Part shown: positions 55,890 through 64,000 of the stretch, in pieces
How the letters are laid out: every line of letters begins with the position of its first letter
Position numbering within the stretch: the stretch's first letter is position 1
Origin: Taeniopygia guttata
Lineage: Eukaryota > Chordata > Aves > Passeriformes > Estrildidae
Length of the DNA: 64,000 nucleotides
NCBI RefSeq assembly: GCF_048771995.1
Contig: NC_133032.1
Location: 25,755,501-25,819,500 of the forward strand
Direction: 5' to 3'
Made by a program: the position numbers and the translations under genes
Notes under the pieces: model-generated
What the model saw: the letters and a program-made list of their open reading frames with translations, nothing else
The model's database searches: none
What the model was told of the DNA's origin: nothing

Positions 55890-57020
55890 TCCTGGCTGCC
55901 TCAGAAACGCTGGTTTGCTGCTTGACCTATTTCTGGCTTCAGCAAAGGAGACGGAAAACAACCTACCATTGATTTTGCAAGTAGTTGTTCTGCAGAATTA
56001 ACCAGTCCAAACCCCGTGTTTATTTTGCTTCCTGGGGATATGTCAGAGAGGTTGTTGAAGAAGTTACAGAGATTTAGAACAGGAAATAAAGAGAACTTGA
56101 GTTCAGTTCAAGAGGTTGATGCTCCCTTAAGCTACCTAACTGCCCTAGTTTCCCCCTCCCTACAAGAGTTTGGTAGGAAAATAAAGCTTATAAATGCCAA
56201 ATCCTGTGAATTACAAAGTGGCTCTGATTCTCCAGAGGAAGGGTGTAGACCAGGCTGTGAAAGACAGGTGATAAATGATAACCCTCCGTGCAGGCTGTCT
56301 GCATGAAGCATGGCCACAAACATCGCTTCTCAACAGCCCCTTCCCCTGCCCTTGCTGCCACCGCACCCAGCCAGCTTTTCTCTCTGTGGCCAAGGGGGAT
56401 GAGCCCTCCCTCTGTCCATCCTGCAGCAGCTGGCATGTCCTCCACTGGAAAGCTGCTCATTGCTAACTAGAGGAAAGCTGCTTCTGGACATGCAATGGAA
56501 TGGAAATCTGCAGCAGCAGCAGCTGGTTTGCCCAGCAGGAGCCCCTGTGCAGGGAGAATGCTGCATGGGAAGCAGGTGGGTACACTGACCTCTGCAGATT
56601 CCCATCCACGCTGGATGCAGACTCCAGGGAGGGCTCAGGCAGGCAGCAGACATCATTCCTGGCAGGTTTCAATCAAAGGCTCTAACTTTGAATACTCAGG
56701 TTTGTGATGGGCAGAGGCAGCACAGCAAAGGCTGCCTAAGGCGTGGTTTCCCAGGCAGAGGCAGCGCTGCCAGGGATTGCTTTTATATCAGGTGTCACTC
56801 GCTGGGATCTCGGGCGTTAGCTAGGATCACAGCACTGGCAGCAGTCACCTTAGAAATTACACAGGTGACATCTGCCCAGGCAGATAAACGTGAAATGCAA
56901 AGCAAAAGGCAACACCATAACAACACCCAGCAGCTGATTTTGTTTCAGCACAACATGAACACAAGATCAGACAGGTTGGGCAAGAGATTTTTCCAGTGCC
57001 CTTCCCTGTCCCTTGCAGTA
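55890..57020. other. intergenic, no gene recognised
   Basis: A 96-codon plus frame at 56,016-56,306 has ordinary-looking residues but no family resemblance and no flanking splice pattern I would trust. Nothing else stands out. Confidence 0.45.
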
Positions 57021-57026
57021 GCCTCA

Positions 57027-57130
57027 TGGAATCACAGAATATCCCGAGTTGAAAGGGACCCACAGGATTCATTAAGTCCAACTCCTGGCTTTCCACAGAA
57101 CAACCCCCAAAAATCACATCATGTATCTCA
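57027..57130 (-). mobile_element. CR1 LINE 3' end fragment (antisense)
   Basis: AATCACAGAATATCCCGAGT, TGAAAGGGACCCACAGGATT and GTCCAACTCCTGGC...ACAACCCCCAAAAATCACA form the reverse complement of a CR1 3' end. It is short and 5'-truncated, as most CR1 copies are. Confidence 0.85.
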
Positions 57131-57139
57131 CAGACTGGG

Positions 57140-58845
57140 AAAGCACTCGGTAAAGTTTGCCCAGAACATTTTATCTGAGGGTCTGAGGAACTGGAGCCTC
57201 CCTCCAACACTTATGGCAGAGGGCTGGAAATGCCAATGTGCCCATACAAGTCCTGTGCTAGGAAGCATGGAAGTGAAATGCCCTTTGAGGCTGCTCCAAG
57301 AAGAAAATCTGAGGTTCACAGCCACAAGGAAGCTTTGTGAAATAGCCCTGTGGCGAGGAGTGCCTCTGGGAGGTGTGCAGGAGAGGCAGGCACCAGGACA
57401 AGGGTAATTCTGCCCTCCCAGCGCCCTGCCCTGCAGATCTCCTGGCTTAGCAGATGCAGGGGAGGGGGTGTCTCAGGCAGGCACAGGAGAGGGAGCTGCA
57501 GGACGCACTGCTCCCGTTCCCATGTCTGCCTCAGGAGCCCTGGCCCAGCCAACATCCTCTGCCCATGGTTAACGCAAGAAGGCTTGAAAGAAGCAGGAAA
57601 AAGCTGGTCAGTTTGTGATGAAAGAGGCTGTAAATCATGCATGCAAGGGATGTGGGGACAGGACAATCAGCTGTTGTTAATTAAGTCCTGGGTAAGATAT
57701 GAGGAAGCAAAACACTGCACTCTCACCTGGCTCCTGCAATGATGTACCCAGAAAAAGTAAGCATAATTAATTAAACAGAGACACCTATTTTTGGAGTTAT
57801 GAAGATGCAGCAAGAGTGCCTAAAAATCAGATGTTCCTAAATGGCAGTGGGGAAAGGGGCTACAGAGAGCAAACACCCTGCCTGGAAAGCACCAGCAGTG
57901 ACTTGCTGTGCTCTCCTGACCACTGCCAGGAGGACAGCTCCCATCTGGGGGTCACAGCAGCATAGGGAAAAGCTACAAACTCTTTCAGCAGAATTACTGA
58001 AGATTTCATAATCCAGGCCCTTTTCCCATGCCTGAAGACAAACTGCTTGATCAGCACCTTGCAGTCAAGCCTGAGCTATCAAATATGTTTGGTATTCTGA
58101 GAGGTGAGGAGGAATTTCAGAGGGGCTGGAGAAACAGCAGTTTCTCCCTTGCCAGAGGCTGTGTCTGCCAGTAAGGAGACAAAAGAAAATCCGAACTGAA
58201 AACTAGGCAGCTAGGTGGGAAATTCCCCTCATTATAAAAGTATAAAAGAGTAGTTTCTTGGTGGGAAAAGTCAGGAAAAGAAATACAAAAAGTCCTTATC
58301 TCCTAAACAGACTTTTTTTCCCTCAGCAATTCAGACCCAGAAACTCCCCTTCAAATATTCCTTCTCAGAAACTGAGGCTGAGCAGAGGGATGCTGCATTT
58401 CACTGAAGAATCCAAAAAACCTACCAAAATAGATGCTAGAAGGAAAGAGAGCCACCACCGGTTGCCTCTCTGATGGTTGCACATAATCCCAGCCTGACCA
58501 CATCATTTGGGGAGGTTTTAGTCAGTGGTGGTGCTTCCTTGCTCACTGGCCCTCAAGGGCTTTCTCAGCTGGTGCTGAACTTGGTGTGCCAATTTCTCAC
58601 AGGAAAGTAATCTGTGACAGCAGTCTAATTTTGTCATTGCTGCTGTGCAACATGCATGGCAAGCCACTCGAGGAACTGGTAAGTGGCAAAGACCTGGAGC
58701 ATCTCTGGGTGACTACTGCCATATCTCCTTTGGGACCAGCCAGTCTGTGGGAGCACAGTCAGACCCAGGAGTGACAGGCTGTGCCCAGATGTGCACAGGG
58801 TAATAATTAATTTCTCAGTTATCTGGGTGAAATGAAACACGGGGG
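57140..58845. other. intergenic, no gene recognised
   Basis: Non-coding DNA between a CR1 fragment and LTR copy A. The 239-codon open frame at 56,688-57,407 runs through the CR1 fragment and is not a gene. Confidence 0.5.
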
Positions 58846-58849
58846 TGCC

Positions 58850-59515
58850 TGTCACAGCATACATTGCAGTTGAGACAGCCACAATACATAGAGTATCACC
58901 ACACCATTTCAGAAGGCTTCAACCCATACAGGGTAACACCTTACCACTTCAGAGGGCTTCAAGCATCTGCTCTTTATTACTCTTTAGCCCAACCTTTTAT
59001 ACCCCTCCTGTTGCTGCAGTGCCCCTGTGTGCCCTCTGTGCCCTTTGGTGGTTGCTCAGTGCCCCTGGGCACTCCATGGCTCATTGCTGTCAGTGCTGCT
59101 CACCTGCTTCTCACAGCTGTGCCCACTGGGGATGAGGCTGGGCTGCAGCCCCATCCCAATCCCCACACGCCGTGTGCCACAGCCCGGCCCCATCCCAATC
59201 CCCACACGCCGTGTGCCACAGCCCGGCCCCATCCCAATCCCCACACGCCGTGTGCCACAGCCCGGCCCCATCCCAATCCCCACACGCCGTGTGCCACAGC
59301 ACAGCCCCATCCCAATCCCCACACGCCGTGTGCCACAGCACAGCCCCATCCCAATCCCCACACGCCGTGTGCCACAGCCCGGCCCCATCCCAATCCCCAC
59401 ACGCCATGTGCCACAGCCCGGCCCCATCCCAATCCCCACACACGGTGTGCCACAGCCCGGCCCCATCCCAATCCCCACACACCGTGTGCCTAGAGGTGAG
59501 GGGGGACCCTTCCTG
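58850..59515 (-). mobile_element. LTR-like repeat, copy A, with internal 39-bp minisatellite
   Basis: The plus strand starts TGTCACAGCATACATTGC. Read on the minus strand, the order is the minisatellite, a GC-richer block, a TATAAAA box (about 59,001-58,995), AATAAA about 20 bp later (58,978-58,973) and a U5-like end finishing in ...TGTGACA. The close TATA/AATAAA spacing is typical of avian retroviral LTRs. It appears to be a solo LTR, since no internal viral genes are seen on either side. The left edge is set by similarity to copy B; the right edge is uncertain. Confidence 0.65.
59150..59490. repeat. 39-bp minisatellite, nine units
   Basis: The unit is CCATCCCAATCCCCACACGC followed by CGTGTGCCACAGCCCGGCC. 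ATCCCAAT recurs every 39 bp from 59,153 to 59,465. Variants occur in the CGCCGTG and GCCCGGC parts (for example CACAGCACAGC in two adjacent units). Since 39 is a multiple of 3, each frame repeats a 13-residue word, which explains the long open frames (up to 230 codons) on both strands. Confidence 0.95.
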
Positions 59516-59739
59516 CTGTGGGTGTGAATTACCCCACACAGCACCCTGCCAGACCCCAGGCAGTTCTCAGTCCACACCCGTTCCTCTCTACAGCCCCATC
59601 CATCAGCCAGGTCTGACATGGTGACTAAGACAACCAGTTTCTCAAGCTGTGCCAGGACAATTGCTGCAGTTCTCATGTAGGGCAGTAGGACCCTAGAGAC
59701 TCTTTCATGTCTGCATCCTATAGCAAAAAAAAAAACCCA

Positions 59740-61355
59740 AGAAAACAAACCTCTGTGAAGTGATAAGATGAGAAAGTTGTTATCAGTCTTTTCCGTGACC
59801 GCCTGCTCAGCACTGCAGTTGCTTTTCCTCTGGTACTAACAAAGGCTCCAAGGCTATTTTTTTCTTCCTTAGGATTGGAAATAAATCACTCCAATCCATT
59901 GCTTTTCTTGAGGCGCTACAAAACAAACTACAGTGGAAATGTTATCACTGGTAACAGATTTAGCCTGCAGGACCATGTGCTTATTTAAATTTTAACATTT
60001 AAAAATAGTTTCTGGTGGTACCATGTAAATACAAGGTACGGCCAGCAGAAGCAGATAGAAATTGAGTGAAGTTTTATGACTGGAAGTTATTTATTCCTGC
60101 CTCTGACAGTTACTGATGAAATCCTGCCTCATCACTCCTGCTGTGCATTCAGGACACTGGTGTGACTTGGAGAAGGAAAAGCACAGGGGAGACAATGCCA
60201 CCTTAACGATCACACAGCTGCCTCTCTCTATCACACCTACCTGCCAGACAGATATCTGGGAGAAATAAAACATCTTCTGTCTTGACAAACAGGCTGTGCC
60301 TGATTCCCACCACTGCCAGAATTCCAGCAGTGCCTAAAAGCCCAGAGGTGTCATCTTTGCACTTCTGCTTAGCTTGCTACCATTGCAACCTGCTGATTTG
60401 GGCTTGGTAGGACAGCAAAGTGGGGGGCAGGGGAGGATGGGGGTGCTGAATACATGCCCTGCAGGGCATGGCTCAGCTTTGTCACCACTCTCAAGGCTCA
60501 CAGGCTGGCCAGAACCAAGCAGATTTAAGCCATGTCCCCAGCAGCAGCTATCCTTCCTCCAGGTGCCAAGGCCTTGCCCTGCAAGGCCACCACAGCCTCT
60601 CAAAAAAGAGGTTTTCTCTCCTCTTCCCTTGTGCACAAAAAGTGCTGCTTCATTTATAAAATACAGATACTTTTCTAAAAACTCAGCTGTAGTCCTGTCT
60701 GGCACAAGCCAGCTCAGGCCACCCAGTTCAATCTTGCTGAACTTAAAACAATCTGAGAGCAGGATCCAGTAAGTGGCAATCAAACAACTTGTCCTCCTAA
60801 AACAGAGGTGCTGAGCAGCAAAACGAGAGCAGGCAAAGCCTTTATACAGGCTGAGGCCAAGCAAGAGCCAAGGAAACAAAGGCACAGGAGAGATGCTGTC
60901 TCCTACCCTGTCAGAGCTTAGAAAGAAAGCAGGGATTTGGGGAGGCCAATTGTCGTTTTGGCAAGCTAAAAGGCTTCAGCACACACAGCAAGGTGTGCTC
61001 AGAAACACAAGGTTTTCTCCCCCATCCCAGCTAAAAAAGGGTTCTGACCCAGGAAAACAGATGGAGGTCTGTCCCAGCATTTCCCAACTGCACTTAGTGG
61101 GACAAACATTGCTCACACCACAATTTTTTTGCCCCATGCTCCATCTTTCCAACTGACCATGCTGTCTGGTGGAGCTGGATGATGTCCGAAGGCTGCCCTG
61201 TGAAGAATTTTCTTTAGGGACATACTGACATGAGAAGAGGGAAGGAGAGAAGCAGCAACATGAAAGACTGACTGGCTGAGCCCGGAACAAGATTTTAGGC
61301 CTGGCATTTAAGAAAACTCTGTTTCTGATATGAAGCAACCTAGATACCTAGATCA
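59740..61355. other. intergenic, no gene recognised
   Basis: No exon recognised. Overlapping frames at 60,334-60,885 (minus, 183 codons) and 60,374-60,772 (plus) lack recognisable domains. Confidence 0.5.
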
Positions 61356-61360
61356 AGGGA

Positions 61361-61412
61361 AAAAAAAAAAACCAAAAAAAAAAACCAAAAAAAAAAACCA
61401 AAAAAACCCCAC
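61361..61412 (+). repeat. A-rich (A8-12 CC)n simple repeat
   Basis: Four runs of 7-12 A separated by CC, ending in a CCCC. Same texture as 10,027-10,085. Confidence 0.85.
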
Positions 61413-61711
61413 CAAAATATAGGGAAGCTCTCAGCATCAATCTTGGAGTCTGCCTTTGCAGAAAAATAGAAAAATCAGCTTTTAGGGTTATGGACTCATC
61501 TGCCAGGCAGAACATCTTTTTCAACTGAATCCTCACCACAGCTGAATTTGTGCAAAAGACATCAAACTAAACAAAACCAACCCCCAAAACCACTCACACA
61601 GGCAAAACTGTCACAAATGCAAAGGCTTGTCATTTCATATCTTCCTCAAAACAGAGGTTCTTGCAAAACCCCACAAACGTAAGAAATCAGGGAAATTATA
61701 GGTCTGTATTA

Positions 61712-61728
61712 CAAAAAAAAAAAAAAAA
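61712..61728 (+). repeat. poly-A tract beside a CR1 copy
   Basis: About 17 A just before the CR1 fragment that starts at 61,741. CR1 elements do not end in poly-A, so this is probably independent. Confidence 0.7.
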
Positions 61729-61740
61729 ATCCGTTTGTTC

Positions 61741-62020
61741 CACAGAATCATTAAGGTTGGAAAAGACCTCCAAGAGCATCAGGTCCAACCTTTGACCAAA
61801 TACCACCATGCCCACTAAACCACATTGTGAAATGCCACGTCTGCTCAGTGTTTGAACACTCCCAGGGATGGTTGACTCCACCACTTCCCAGGGGAGCCTG
61901 TTCCAATACCTAGCCACTTTTGCAGTGAATAAATTCTTGCTTACATCCAGCCTGAACCTCCCTGGTGCAGCTTGAGGCCGTTTCCCCTCATCCTCTCATC
62001 AGCTCCTGGGAGAAGAGCCC
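61741..62020 (-). mobile_element. CR1 LINE 3' region (antisense)
   Basis: CACAGAATCATTAAGGTTGG, AAAGACCTCCAAGAGCATCA, CACTCCCAGGGATGGTTGAC, AGCTTGAGGCCGTTTCCCCT and CTGGGAGAAGAG are the reverse complement of the last part of CR1, of a different subfamily from the 52.1-kb copy. It is the longest continuous CR1 piece here (about 280 bp). Confidence 0.88.
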
Positions 62021-62024
62021 AATT

Positions 62025-64000
62025 TGTGTGAGTCAAGAGTGGCCACTGTACAGGCAGAGGATTTAGACTTAAGAATCCTACATTCAGAGCATTAAGGGCA
62101 ACAGTAGGGCATCGAGAGCCATATTAGCTGTGATATAGCTACAGTTCCATAGGATCATCCCAAATATTTGCTGCAAGTTGTGTTTTTACTCACATTTTGT
62201 TTCTTTTTCATGTTTGACAAAAGATGGCACTGCAAATTCTGGAGGGACTGGCCTCAGTCTCCGCTCTGCAGGCTGTTCCTGCACTCAGCAGGGAATTGCC
62301 ACACTTATCCATGTCCTTATTTAAAGCTTCACTCGTTCTTCACACTCCTGTACACGAGATGCCAGGGCTTGCAGACAGGTCTAGCAGCAGGACTCGAGCA
62401 CTCTGTGAAGGAATACAAACACCAGCTAATTAAATCTATTGTTAAAACAATTTGTTTCTTGCTGGGACCGAGTAATCTGACAGCGTTTAAACAAGACAGG
62501 TTCCATTTCTGAGGGCAGACTGCCATCTTCACTCAGGAACTCCTCACCCCAGTCACTTTAGATTCAAAGTGCAGATCAGCAACAGAGAAATAGCAATAAA
62601 ATAAAAACCCAAGGCCAAACTCTGAGCTCTTCTCCAGGAGGGGTATTGTTCAGTGGGAAATTCCATGATTTAGCCAAGCAGCAGGAGCTGCTAGAATAAA
62701 CAATGGTTGCAAGCAATGAGTTCCTCAGCACACGAATCACAAAGGTCTATTTCCAAGGAACACCTGCCCCCAAGAGGGCACTGTGATATTGTGTATTCCT
62801 CCTGGCTTGGGCACTGGGAGATCATAAATAGATAATATAATATATAATTCATAAATATAAATCATACGTCATGGGAGCACCCACAGCCCGCACAGTGGGG
62901 CAAAGGAATACCATCCCTCCAGCCACTGCCAGCATGCAAGGGGAACACCTGGCTTCTTCCTTCGATGGATTCACTTCCCTTTTAGGGAAATCCACAAGCA
63001 GGAAAGCAGCAAAAAGCCCTGTTTGCTGGAAAGCAAACAGATCTTGGCTAATGCAAACCTGCTGCTGCTGGTGTGGGCAGGGCTGCACTCACTCCCCACC
63101 CAAAGCACCCATGGCAGCTGGGTGTGATAAGCCCCGGTTTCCTTGGCAGTTTTCCTCCCAGGGTAATGGATAGTTTCTTGCCTGGTTTCTAGGCAGTTTC
63201 AGCTTCAAATACCATAAAGGCCTGTGCAGTGAGATGCTGGATGGAGTAAATAGATGGTGTCTGCTCAGCAAACAGACCTCCAGACCCTTTCAGCTGCCTC
63301 CAGCCTTGCTCCCAAGTGCCTGCCTGTCTCCCTCCCTCTTTGATATGCACACACCAATTGTCTGGTCCAAGATCACTTCCTTCTGCCACTTAAAATGTGC
63401 CTTTGGAATCTGGCCTTGCTATCTTCAAATCTCAGTCTGAACTCTCTCATCACTCTTGACAGGTCTGAAGCTCTCTTCGTGAAGGTTTGCATGTCTAGCC
63501 TGTCCCCTCCTTCAGTCCTCCCCAGCCGGCTCATCCAGGGCTAACCAGACCTGTGGGAGAAGCCACTTCAGGGCTTTGTGGAGTGCCTTCTGGAATGATT
63601 TTACCACATGACTTCACAGCACCTCATGAAATCAGCCGCTGATAACATCCATACCCACTTAAAAGCATTTAAACATCTGCTTCGGAGCTCTAAAATTTTG
63701 CCATCGACTTTCCAACCCTGCGCACCGTAGGCTGCTGTAGCCTAATTATAGACCAAATTCTGCAGGCCCTAACTGGCCACAAATTACTTACAATAGGTGC
63801 CAGACAACTGAATCTCTTTCTAACACATCAGGCTCTACACAGGCAGGAAAGTAAATCAGAATAAGGATGAAAAGGTGTTCACTTGGGATAGTTAAACACA
63901 AAATGCTTACCTAATGTTTTTGTAGATTATCTTTGGATTTAACAGACATAACTTGATGTGGTGAGAAAAACTGGGAGTTGAGAAGCTTTCCTCTTGACCC
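62025..64000. other. intergenic, no gene recognised
   Basis: No exon or intact repeat found. An AT-only-like stretch lies at about 62,823-62,866. MYO1B, the neighbour expected on this side from human synteny, is not seen. Confidence 0.5.

Noticed and set aside
56688-57407. 239-codon plus frame
   Set aside because: It contains an antisense CR1 3' end at 57,027-57,130 and shows no domain.
59056-59748. 230-codon frame with 13-residue repeats, looking like a repeat protein
   Set aside because: It is a read-through of the 39-bp minisatellite; because 39 is divisible by 3, frames on both strands stay open automatically.

Overview
This window looks like avian nuclear DNA. The recognisable interspersed repeats are CR1 LINE fragments, the dominant retroposons of birds, found with their typical 3' ends and octamer-like tails. 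There are also LTR pieces whose TATA box and polyadenylation signal lie close together, as in avian retrovirus-type LTRs. The one recognised gene is NABP1 (SOSS-B2, hSSB2). I infer a bird, possibly a songbird; the order cannot be fixed from the sequence alone.

Layout. Positions 1-21.8 kb are intergenic and hold no exon I can recognise. They include an isolated CpG-rich block (about 3.6-4.2 kb), a few A-rich simple repeats and AT-rich stretches that look like candidate conserved non-coding DNA. NABP1 occupies 21,884-27,959 on the minus strand. It has six coding exons, all with consensus splice sites and joining in phase to a 209-residue protein. Its 5' end lies in a strong CpG island (about 27.48-28.63 kb) with a minus-strand TATA box, a possible initiator, a CCAAT box and a YY1-type element. 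A 17-codon upstream ORF ends by overlapping the NABP1 start codon (ATGA).

From 28.6 to 64 kb I find no further gene, only intergenic DNA rich in repeats. These are CR1 fragments at about 30.3-30.9, 51.4-51.6, 52.1-52.3, 57.0-57.1 and 61.7-62.0 kb; a 31-bp minisatellite with a 93-bp higher-order period (35.4-35.8 kb); a 255-bp pure pyrimidine microsatellite (39.6-39.9 kb); and a related set of LTR-like copies at 48.8, 49.4 and 58.85 kb. The last LTR copy carries a nine-unit 39-bp minisatellite where the 49.4-kb copy has about one unit.

Most open frames in the window are chance frames or run through repeats. The most gene-like one outside NABP1 (30,171-30,449) is a relic of CR1 ORF2. I found no new gene system. 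The points most worth checking are the minisatellite inside an LTR, the NABP1 leader architecture, the orphan CpG island and the large pyrimidine tract.
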